This document shows, piece by piece, positions 1 to 6,568 of a DNA stretch of 27,882 nt. The notes beneath the pieces are model-generated. The model was not told the origin of the DNA and did not search any database. It saw nothing but the letters and a program-made list of their open reading frames with translations. This DNA is from an uncultured Collinsella sp. (GTDB taxonomy: Bacteria; Actinomycetota; Coriobacteriia; Coriobacteriales; Coriobacteriaceae): the NCBI GenBank assembly GCA_934630855.1, contig CAKTWW010000029.1, positions 1 to 27,882 on the forward strand. The letters run 5' to 3'. The stretch's first letter is position 1. Each line of letters starts with the position of its first letter. The translations under genes and the position numbers were made by a program.

Positions 1-104
1 TTCATAAGGGACGGGTTGGTCGTGAAACCCTGAACGTTGCCGTTCTCGTACATGTCGAGCATGCCCTCGAGGTTTGCGCCGTCAGCGAACACCTTGATTG
101 CCAT
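1..104 (-). CDS. Transaldolase family protein (N-terminal part, runs off the window)
   Basis: Only the first 34 codons are present. They read MAIKVFADGANLEGMLDMYE, followed by a segment ending in GFTTNPSLM. The TTNPSL motif at the end of the first strand-helix unit is typical of small transaldolases and fructose-6-phosphate aldolases, Schiff-base aldolases of the non-oxidative pentose phosphate pathway. The ATG at 104 is preceded by AAAGGA about 10 bases upstream. The catalytic lysine would lie outside the window. The fold assignment is fairly safe. Whether it is a true transaldolase or an F6P aldolase cannot be decided from this piece. Confidence 0.8.
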   Translation of the reverse strand, partial: MAIKVFADGANLEGMLDMYENGNVQGFTTNPSLM

Positions 105-134
105 CTGCCTGAATCCTTTCGTTTGCATACGGCC

Positions 135-157
135 GGTAAACTGCTAAACACTTTACC
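135..157. promoter_or_regulatory. Inverted repeat upstream of the transaldolase gene
   Basis: GGTAAA (135-140) and TTTACC (152-157) form an inverted repeat with an 11-base spacer, 31 bases upstream of the transaldolase start. This fits a sugar-responsive operator in its promoter, but no regulator is identified and no convincing -35/-10 pair was found. The rest of 105-314 holds no gene, only this repeat and the hairpin at 278-298. Confidence 0.25.
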
Positions 158-277
158 TATGTTTATCAGGGCGTGAGCTGCTGGTTTTTACCTTGTCGGT
201 GAACGGTATAACCACTTTAGCGTTTTTGACCACACACTCCAGCGGCAAAACGATTTTGCAGGGCGGGCCGACTTGAG

Positions 278-298
278 CCGTTCGCCGCGGGCGAACGG
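278..298 (-). terminator. GC-rich hairpin after the HAD phosphatase gene
   Basis: CCGTTCGCC and GGCGAACGG form a perfect 9-bp stem with a 3-base loop, 17 bases beyond the stop codon of the minus-strand phosphatase gene. There is no U-tract on either side, so it may stabilise the 3' end or be a weak terminator rather than a classical intrinsic one. Confidence 0.4.
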
Positions 299-314
299 TA
301 GCCGAGCGGGCCTC

Positions 315-1142
315 TTAAATTAAGCCGAAATGCTGCATCGCCGTGACGGTGCCGTCGTGCGCGACGTCGTCGGTCACGTAGTCGGCAACCGCCTTGACCT
401 CGGGCATGGCGTTGCCCATGGCTACGGCCGTCTCGACGGCGGCGAGCATGCCCAGGTCGTTGCCCGAATCGCCAAAGCCAAAGGTGCGCGCGTTATCGGC
501 GCGACCCAGATACTCCAGCGCCCGCGCCACGCCCACGCCCTTATCGATGCCCTTGGGGCTCAGCTCGCGGTTTTCCCCGCCGGTGTTGCACAGCTCAAAG
601 TTGCGTTCGATAAAGCCGTCGTCGTTGGCCACGCGCGCCAGGTTAGGTGCATTCAGGCACACCTTGCCCACGCGCAAACGACCGTCGACGCGCATTTCCT
701 CGACGCTGTGCACCACGCCGGCGCCTAGCAGAAATGACTGTTCGACACCAACTGGCTCAAGTGAATAGGTGGCACCGTTCGTCTCGAACAACGCCTCGCC
801 GCCCGCCACAGAAATGCGACGCGCGAGCTCCGCGATAACATCCTCGTCAAAGCAGTCCTCATGCACCACGCGGCCCTCGACCTCGAGCGTGGCACCCGCC
901 ATGGCCACGATACCCGCAGGCTCCAGTGCGCGCAGGCTATCGGCGATGAGCCACAGGGGACGACCCGTGCAAATAAACGCCTTGTGCCCCGCATCGCGCA
1001 GCGTGTGAAAGGCCTCGACGACCGCCTGCGAAGGACGGACCGCCGAAAAATCCTTATCGGTCATATCGTCGGGATCGAACGACGTCAGCGTGCCGTCCAC
1101 GTCAAAAAAGAGCACGGCGGAATCGGGGCACGCATCAATCAT
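315..1142 (-). CDS. HAD-superfamily (Cof-type) phosphatase
   Basis: A 275-residue protein of the Cof/YbiV class of haloacid dehalogenase hydrolases, cytosolic phosphatases that use Asp and Mg2+ and act on sugar phosphates or flavin-type phosphates. Motif I is DVDGT (residues 14-18), holding the nucleophile and acid/base aspartates. SPKGIDKG (about 195-202) holds the conserved lysine region. GFGDSGNDLGML (about 221-232) is motif IV with the metal-binding aspartates. The region between is the substrate-selecting cap. The start was set at ATG 1142 because AAAGGA lies six bases upstream; a longer reading from 1178 adds 12 residues without family support. It diverges from the rlmKL-like gene. The exact substrate cannot be read from sequence. 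Confidence 0.85.
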   Translation of the reverse strand: MIDACPDSAVLFFDVDGTLTSFDPDDMTDKDFSAVRPSQAVVEAFHTLRDAGHKAFICTGRPLWLIADSLRALEPAGIVAMAGATLEVEGRVVHEDCFDEDVIAELARRISVAGGEALFETNGATYSLEPVGVEQSFLLGAGVVHSVEEMRVDGRLRVGKVCLNAPNLARVANDDGFIERNFELCNTGGENRELSPKGIDKGVGVARALEYLGRADNARTFGFGDSGNDLGMLAAVETAVAMGNAMPEVKAVADYVTDDVAHDGTVTAMQHFGLI

Positions 1143-1184
1143 ATGGGTTCCTTTCGAGGGCGAGGGCAAACGGAGCATCCATCA

Positions 1185-1190
1185 TATAAT
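1185..1190 (+). promoter_or_regulatory. -10 box for the rlmKL-like gene
   Basis: A perfect TATAAT lies 27 bases before the ATG at 1218, in the 75-base gap between the divergent phosphatase gene and this gene. No good -35 is present at 16-18 bases upstream, so the call rests on the -10 alone. Confidence 0.45.
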
Positions 1191-1217
1191 GGAGCGACGC
1201 AACCAGAGAGGTCACCC

Positions 1218-3788
1218 ATGGAATTTTATGCAAGCTGCCCCGAGGGCTTTGAGTCCGCACTCGCCGACGAGCTAAAACGGCTCGGGCTTTCGCATGTCCG
1301 CCGCCTAAAGGGCCGCGCTACGTTTGAGGGCGAGCTCGAAGAAGGCTATCGAGCATGCCTGTGGTCGCGCCTGGCCAGCCGCGTGTTCGTGGTGCTCGGG
1401 CGCTTTGAGGCGCAGGATGCCGATGAGCTGTACGACGGCGTCTACGACATCGCCTGGGAGGACATCGTCCGCCCGGGTGCCACCATCGCCATCACCGCTC
1501 GCGGCGTGACCGAGCAGCTGCGCAACACACGCTTCTCCGCTCTGCGCGCCAAGGACGCGCTGTGCGACCGCCTGGCCGAGGCCACGGGCCGTCGTGCCGA
1601 CGTCGACGCTACCGACCCCGACGTTCACCTGCTGCTTTCACTGCGCCAGCGCCGCGCAAGCATCAGCCTGGACCTTTCGGGCGATCCGCTGTTCAAGCGC
1701 CTGCCGCCCGCCGCGACCCGCGCTGGCGAGGGCACACACGTGCTGCGCCCCGACTACGCCGCGCTGGTGTTGGCGCAGGTCGGCTGGACCGCGCTGTGCG
1801 AGCGCGAGCTGACGGCCGACGATTACGAGAACGAGGCCCTACCCACGCTGATCGACGCCTCGTGCGCCGGAGGCGGTCTGCTGCTGGAGGCTGTGAATAT
1901 CCTGACCGACCGCGCTCCGGGCGCCGCCCGCGAGCACTGGGGCTTTGAGGGCTGGCAGCTGCACGACGCAGCCCTGTGGGAGCAGATGCTTGCCGAGGCG
2001 CGCGGGCGCGAGGCCGCAGCGCGCGAGCGCCAGGCGCGCATCGTTGCCGTGGACATTGACCCCGCCGCCCGCAAGACCGCCGAGCGCATGGTCAAGTGCG
2101 CCGGCTACAAGCGCTTTGTCGATTTTTGCGCCGCCAAGCCCGCCGCCGTGCTGGATCACGCGGACGCTGTCGCCGGTGCCGGCATCGTCGCGGACACCAC
2201 CGAAACGCCGCTGTCGCTCATGCACGATGCCATGACGCTCATCGGTGAGCTGCGCCGCGCGCCCGAGCTCGCCTCGGCACCGGTCGCCGCGCTCACCCGC
2301 GACGGTCTTATGGCCCGCGCGCTTCACGCCGAGCCCGAGCGCTCCATCGCCGTCATGCCCAATAACGAGGAGGCGGCTATCGAGGTCTGGCCCTCGCTCG
2401 ACCATGCGGCCGCGGCGTTTGAAGCTGCGACCAGCGCGGATGCCGTGGGCGAGGCCGCAGATGCCGGCGACGCCGACGACGAGACCGGCGCCGTGCCCGC
2501 CATGCCCGAGCCCGCTGCCACGCTCGACCTGGGTGACGGCAAGCCGCTGCCCGTACTCATCCCCGAGTCCGAGCAGTTCGCCAACCGTCTGCGCAAGAAC
2601 GCCCGCCTGCGCCGCAAGTGGGCCAAGCGCGAGGGCGTGAGCTGCTACCGCGTCTACGATGCCGACCTGCCCGACTACTCCGCCGCCATCGATCTGTACG
2701 AGGGCTGCCCGCAGACCCCGGGCCGATGGCTCGTCATCGCCGAATACGCCGCACCCAAGACCATCGACCCCGCGCTGGCTCAGGCCCGCATGCTCGACAT
2801 CCTGGCCATCGCGCCGCGCATCCTGGATGTCCCCGCCGAGCACGTGCACGCCAAGGCCCGCATGCGCTCGCGCGGCGGCTCGCAGTACGGCAAGCAGGGC
2901 GCCGGCAAGGGCGGCTCGGGCGAGCGCGCCAACATCGCGCGCCGCCGTCTGCCGCTCATCGAGGAGGGCGGCCTTACCTTTGCCGTCAACTTTGACGACT
3001 ACCTGGACGTCGGCATCTTCCTGGATCACCGCGTCACCCGCAACCTGGTACGCGAGCACGCCAAGCAGGCGCGCCGTTTTCTCAACCTGTTTGCCTACAC
3101 CGGCACCGCCACCTGCTACGCGGCCGATGGTGGCGTCGAGGAGACCGTGACGGTCGACCTCTCGAACACCTACCTGGACTGGGCCGAGCGCAACATGCGC
3201 CAGAACGGTTTTGTGGGGCCGCAGCATCACTTTGTGCGCGACGACGTGCTCGCCTGGATTCGCGATCAGCGCCAGACGCGCAACCGCTGGGACCTGATCT
3301 TTGTCGACCCGCCCACGTTCTCGAACTCGTCCAAGATGGGCCGTCGCACCTGGGATGTCCAACGTGACCACGTTGAGCTGTTGGCCGGCGTGTCGCGCCT
3401 GCTCACGCAGGGCGGCCATGCCATCTTTAGCTGCAACCTGCGCGGTTTCCGCCCCGAGACACGTAAGCTCGCGCGTGCGGGCGTGGTGCTAGAGGACATT
3501 ACGGCGCAGACCATCCCCGAGGACTTCGGACGCAACCAGAAGGTACACCACTGCTATATCGTGCGCCGCCTACCCATCGAGGACGCCATGGCCGAGGTCG
3601 GCTTTAGCGCCGAGGAAATTGCCGAGCGCGTCGAGGAGCTGCGCAACCCCGAGGCCCGCAAGCCCCGTGCGGCAGCGCCCCGCTCGATGCCCGCTGGCGG
3701 CAGCAAGCCGCATGGCGACGGCAAGCCCTCCCCCGCCGCCAAACCCAAAAAGCAAAAATTCTACGCCAGCAAACCCAAGGGCAAATAA
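1218..3788 (+). CDS. rlmKL: RlmKL-like 23S rRNA guanine methyltransferase, RlmL half degenerate
   Basis: An 856-residue protein matching the two-enzyme fusion that makes m2G2445 (RlmL half) and m7G2069 (RlmK half) in 23S rRNA; the E. coli protein is about 700 residues. Order: THUMP region (about 1-155), RlmL methyltransferase (about 160-390), a low-complexity Ala/Asp/Glu linker (about 391-450), RlmK methyltransferase (about 455-800), and a Lys/Pro/Ala-rich tail. The RlmK half looks intact: LNLFAYTGTAT (622-632, SAM loop) and FVDPPTFSNS (695-704, catalytic). In the RlmL half the SAM loop reads DASCAGGG (213-220), and the NPPYGERL-type motif is replaced by GIVADTTETP (322-331), so m2G activity is doubtful. 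The start ATG 1218 has GAGAGG seven bases upstream; an upstream extension to 861 is antisense to the phosphatase gene. Confidence 0.9.
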   Translation: MEFYASCPEGFESALADELKRLGLSHVRRLKGRATFEGELEEGYRACLWSRLASRVFVVLGRFEAQDADELYDGVYDIAWEDIVRPGATIAITARGVTEQLRNTRFSALRAKDALCDRLAEATGRRADVDATDPDVHLLLSLRQRRASISLDLSGDPLFKRLPPAATRAGEGTHVLRPDYAALVLAQVGWTALCERELTADDYENEALPTLIDASCAGGGLLLEAVNILTDRAPGAAREHWGFEGWQLHDAALWEQMLAEARGREAAARERQARIVAVDIDPAARKTAERMVKCAGYKRFVDFCAAKPAAVLDHADAVAGAGIVADTTETPLSLMHDAMTLIGELRRAPELASAPVAALTRDGLMARALHAEPERSIAVMPNNEEAAIEVWPSLDHAAAAFEAATSADAVGEAADAGDADDETGAVPAMPEPAATLDLGDGKPLPVLIPESEQFANRLRKNARLRRKWAKREGVSCYRVYDADLPDYSAAIDLYEGCPQTPGRWLVIAEYAAPKTIDPALAQARMLDILAIAPRILDVPAEHVHAKARMRSRGGSQYGKQGAGKGGSGERANIARRRLPLIEEGGLTFAVNFDDYLDVGIFLDHRVTRNLVREHAKQARRFLNLFAYTGTATCYAADGGVEETVTVDLSNTYLDWAERNMRQNGFVGPQHHFVRDDVLAWIRDQRQTRNRWDLIFVDPPTFSNSSKMGRRTWDVQRDHVELLAGVSRLLTQGGHAIFSCNLRGFRPETRKLARAGVVLEDITAQTIPEDFGRNQKVHHCYIVRRLPIEDAMAEVGFSAEEIAERVEELRNPEARKPRAAAPRSMPAGGSKPHGDGKPSPAAKPKKQKFYASKPKGK

Positions 3789-3857
3789 AAAAGTTGCGGT
3801 GGAATATGGACTGTTTGGCCGCCAAATCGGCCATTTCCGTCCGTATTTCACCGCAAC
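3787..3857 (-). terminator. Long palindromic terminator between convergent rlmKL and kdpE
   Basis: Two 19-base arms (3793-3811 and 3839-3857) pair with only two G-U type differences. Inside them a smaller stem TTTGGC/GCCAAA can form. On the minus strand the stem is followed by six Ts (complement of 3787-3792), so it should end the kdpDE transcript 25 bases after the kdpE stop. On the plus strand it follows rlmKL by four bases. The length and nested structure suggest a dispersed palindromic repeat used as a terminator. Confidence 0.75.
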
Positions 3858-3881
3858 TCATATGGGAATGTGGGCGACGGG

Positions 3882-4595
3882 CTAGCCTTGGGTGACCAGG
3901 CGGTAGCCGATGCCTACGTGAGTTTGGATGTAGCGCGGATGTGCAGGGTCCGCTTCGATCTTTTTGCGCAGCGTGCCCATAAAGACGCGCAGACTCGCGA
4001 GGTCGCTCTTGGTCGCCGTGCCCCAGATCTCGTGCAGGATAAATTGGTGCGTCAGCACCTTGTCGGCGTTGTGCGCCAGCAGGCAAAGCAGCTTGTACTC
4101 GATGGGTGTCAGATGCAGCTCTTCGCCGGCCATCGTGGCGAGGCCGGCGTCAAAGTCGATATGCAGCTCGCCGGTATCGAACGTGCCCTCGGACGAACCC
4201 GCACCTATCTGCGCATACGAAAGGCGCCTGAGCGTGGTGCGGATACGCGCCAGTAGCTCCTCGACCGAAAACGGCTTGGTCAGGTAATCGTCGGCACCGG
4301 CATCGAGCGCGCGGATCTTGTCCGCGTCCTCGCTACGCGCCGAGACCACGATAATCGGCATGCCCGACCACGCGCGCACCGACTCGACCACCTTGACGCC
4401 ATCCATGTCGGGTAGGCCCAGATCAAGGAGAACGATGCTCGGCGCCTGTGACGAGGCGGCGGCGATGGCGGCATGGGCGGTCTCCACGGCCATATGGCGC
4501 AGGCCGTGCGCCTCGAGTGCGGCAACGATGAGGTTGCGGACGGCGGGATCGTCCTCAACGACCAAGATAAGTGGTTTCACGGCAGAGTTCGGCAC
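3882..4595 (-). CDS. kdpE: KdpE-like response regulator (OmpR family)
   Basis: A 237-residue two-domain regulator. The receiver domain (about 8-125) has the acidic pocket EDD (14-16), phospho-acceptor D58 within LLDLGLPD, and the switch lysine in LTKPF. The segment SARSEDADKIRALDAGADDY closely follows KdpE. The C-terminal winged helix (about 140-233) includes LTPIEYKLLCLLA and GIGYRLV. It should bind promoter DNA when phosphorylated by the upstream kinase and activate potassium uptake genes. The start is GTG 4595: AAGGAG lies seven bases upstream, inside the end of kdpD. A start at 4676 would overlap kdpD by 77 bases and add residues foreign to the family. The four-base gap to kdpD implies translational coupling. 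Confidence 0.92.
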   Translation of the reverse strand: MPNSAVKPLILVVEDDPAVRNLIVAALEAHGLRHMAVETAHAAIAAASSQAPSIVLLDLGLPDMDGVKVVESVRAWSGMPIIVVSARSEDADKIRALDAGADDYLTKPFSVEELLARIRTTLRRLSYAQIGAGSSEGTFDTGELHIDFDAGLATMAGEELHLTPIEYKLLCLLAHNADKVLTHQFILHEIWGTATKSDLASLRVFMGTLRKKIEADPAHPRYIQTHVGIGYRLVTQG

Positions 4596-4599
4596 AGCG

Positions 4600-6225
4600 C
4601 TACTCCTTATCAAACGAAACGTCGGCGGCGGGAAGCTCGATCGTAAAGACCGAGCCGTGCGGATCCGCCGCGGCAACCTCTATGCTACCGCCATGCGCCA
4701 GCGCAATGGAGCGGCAGAGCGAAAGTCCCAGGCCCACGCTGCGATGGCTGTCGGCCAAGCCATGGTTGGCGGTGTAGAACGACTCAAAGATGCGGTCGCG
4801 GTCCTCGGGCGCAATGCCAGGGCCGTCATCGGCGACCGAGCACGTCACGCGCCCCTCGTCGACACCAATCGAAATCACGATATGCGAGCCCGCCGGCGTA
4901 TACGTGATGGCGTTGTTCACCAGGTTCACCACGAGCTGCACCATCAGGCGCGCATCGACGTTGACGAGCGCCGGCTCGTCGCCCGCCACCACCTTAAGGT
5001 CGTGCTCGCGCACGGCCGGGTTCACGTGGCGCAGCGCCTCCTCGACGATATCGTCCACGAGTTCGAGCGTGGTCGACAGATGCATACCGCCGCCCTCGAG
5101 CTTGGTGATGGCAAGCAGGTTCTCGACGGTGGCGTTGAGCCACAGCGCATCCGAGCGAATGGACAGCAGCATGTTGCGACGCGTCTGGGCGTCGAGCACC
5201 GCCGTGCCGGTTGAGCCCTGGTCGAGCAGCACGTCAGCATTGCCCGAGATGCTCGTGAGCGGCGTGCGCAAATCGTGCGAGATGGAGCGCAGCAGGTTGG
5301 CACGCAGCTGCTCGTTTTTGGCGAGCACCGCTGCCTCCTCGCGTGCCTCCATGGCGCGGGCGCGATCGAGCGCGAGCTCGCCTTCGCTCACGATGGCGTC
5401 GGCCAGCATCCGCTCTTCGTGCGTCAGCACATCGGGCTCGGCAACGACAGCCAGCACGCCCACCACCGAGGCGGGGTCACTCGAGCGCACGATGCTGTCG
5501 CCCGAGCGCACCGTCAAGTAGATGCCATAGAACGCCGAACCGCCAAACGTGGCGTCGAGCGGCGTTCCCACGTAGGCCGAAGCCGAGAGCAGCGGCGGCA
5601 TCTGGGGCGCCAGATGGTGCACCGGCGCGGCATCGCCCACCGCCGTATAGGTTGCGCGCGGCAGCAGGTCATCATCCTTGGTATCGGCGCTGTACCACAC
5701 GACCGGGCAGCCCGAAAGGCGCGCCAGCTGCGTGGCCATGGCATGCACAATCTGCGGCTCGTCGGCGCAGCGCTGCAACATGCGATTGGTTTCGAGCACC
5801 ATCTGCGTACGGCGGTCGCTAGCAGCGGCCTGTGCCAAGGCACGGCGCAGTGCCAGCGCGATTGAACTCGACACGAGCGAGACCACGAACATGATGAAAA
5901 ACATGCCGGGATGAATGTGGTCGATAAACGTTAGGGAGTACCGCGGCTCGATGAACAAAAAGTTGTAGAGCGCAACAGCTGCAACCGAGCTCAGCAGACA
6001 GTACAGGCGGCTCCAGGTAAAAAACGCGCACAGCTGCACGGCGAGCACGTACACAATCATGACGCTCGGGGCAAGACCGGGTCGGTCGAGCAATGCGCCC
6101 ACAACCGTCGCCGCCACCAACAACCCTGCCGACACACCGGCATCGTACAGAGGCCCGCGGCGCGTCTGCGTCGAACGTCTCCACCAAAAGTTATCGGCAA
6201 GATCGCCGTCCGCGCGGGCGTCCAT
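4600..6225 (-). CDS. kdpD: KdpD-type sensor histidine kinase lacking the N-terminal KdpD/USP region
   Basis: A 541-residue membrane kinase. Order: four close-packed membrane helices (about 28-125, the KdpD/DUF4118 type), a GAF-like region (about 145-290), a dimerisation domain with the phospho-accepting H317 in SISHDLRTPL, and an ATPase domain with NLVNNAITYTP (N box), DDGPGI (G1) and GLGLSLCRS (G2). E. coli KdpD is about 890 residues; the missing part is the cytosolic N-terminal KdpD domain with its Walker motifs and the USP domain, which in some Gram-positives binds c-di-AMP. The start at ATG 6225 follows GGGAGGGG; upstream ATGs fall inside a hairpin repeat. It lies four bases before kdpE. 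Its signal is probably potassium or turgor, sensed without the USP domain (inference). Confidence 0.9.
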   Translation of the reverse strand: MDARADGDLADNFWWRRSTQTRRGPLYDAGVSAGLLVAATVVGALLDRPGLAPSVMIVYVLAVQLCAFFTWSRLYCLLSSVAAVALYNFLFIEPRYSLTFIDHIHPGMFFIMFVVSLVSSSIALALRRALAQAAASDRRTQMVLETNRMLQRCADEPQIVHAMATQLARLSGCPVVWYSADTKDDDLLPRATYTAVGDAAPVHHLAPQMPPLLSASAYVGTPLDATFGGSAFYGIYLTVRSGDSIVRSSDPASVVGVLAVVAEPDVLTHEERMLADAIVSEGELALDRARAMEAREEAAVLAKNEQLRANLLRSISHDLRTPLTSISGNADVLLDQGSTGTAVLDAQTRRNMLLSIRSDALWLNATVENLLAITKLEGGGMHLSTTLELVDDIVEEALRHVNPAVREHDLKVVAGDEPALVNVDARLMVQLVVNLVNNAITYTPAGSHIVISIGVDEGRVTCSVADDGPGIAPEDRDRIFESFYTANHGLADSHRSVGLGLSLCRSIALAHGGSIEVAAADPHGSVFTIELPAADVSFDKE

Positions 6226-6244
6226 CGGCACCGACCCCTCCCTC

Positions 6245-6305
6245 AAAAACAAAAACCACCACAAAGGGGACAGGCACCTTTGTGGTGGTTTCCCTTGTGG
6301 TGGTT
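6245..6305 (-). promoter_or_regulatory. Terminator/attenuator-like hairpin between the small membrane protein and kdpD
   Basis: On the minus strand, AACCACCACAAAGG (6290-6277) pairs perfectly with CCTTTGTGGTGGTT (6267-6254), and the stem runs into TTTGTTTTT, an intrinsic terminator placed about 20 bases before the kdpD start. A near-copy of the left arm, AACCACCACAAGGG (6305-6292), lies just upstream and can pair with the same right arm. Two mutually exclusive stems are therefore possible. Either this is an attenuator for kdpDE, or it is a duplicated arm of a dispersed repeat. Confidence 0.5.
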
Positions 6306-6336
6306 CTAAGTGTAAAGCCTTTACTACCGGCAGTCG

Positions 6337-6507
6337 CTAGACAAACAGCACGTGCGCGAGTAGGGCGCAAACGCACGCCGCGGCAAATACCAGCGCCACG
6401 ACCGAGATCACGCGATCGGCCATGTCCATGTTGGCTCGGTTCGTGAAGAACTGGTCCTCGGCGGCGTCGATACCCACCTCGCGGACATCGAGTGTCCTTG
6501 CATCCAT
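6337..6507 (-). CDS. Small single-pass membrane protein in the potassium locus
   Basis: A 56-residue protein with a charged N-terminal half and one hydrophobic helix at the C terminus (VISVVALVFAAACVCALLAHVLFV). It lies between kup and kdpD on the same strand. ATG 6507 has an excellent GGGGAGG five bases upstream; an earlier ATG at 6537 does not. No known family was recognised: it is too long for KdpF and does not resemble it. From its position it may modulate Kup or KdpD in the membrane, but this is inference only. Confidence 0.65.
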   Translation of the reverse strand: MDARTLDVREVGIDAAEDQFFTNRANMDMADRVISVVALVFAAACVCALLAHVLFV

Positions 6508-6568
6508 GTTTACCTCCCCGGCTTTTACTTCATCCATCGATAATCAACCCCGTGTAGCCCGCCGACGC

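Noticed and set aside
861..1217. Upstream extension of the rlmKL-like protein by 119 residues
   Set aside because: It runs antisense through the phosphatase gene, and a TATAAT plus ribosome site precede the ATG at 1218.
1839..3419. 526-codon antisense frame in the rlmKL-like gene
   Set aside because: It is a shadow frame; the plus strand carries intact methyltransferase motifs.
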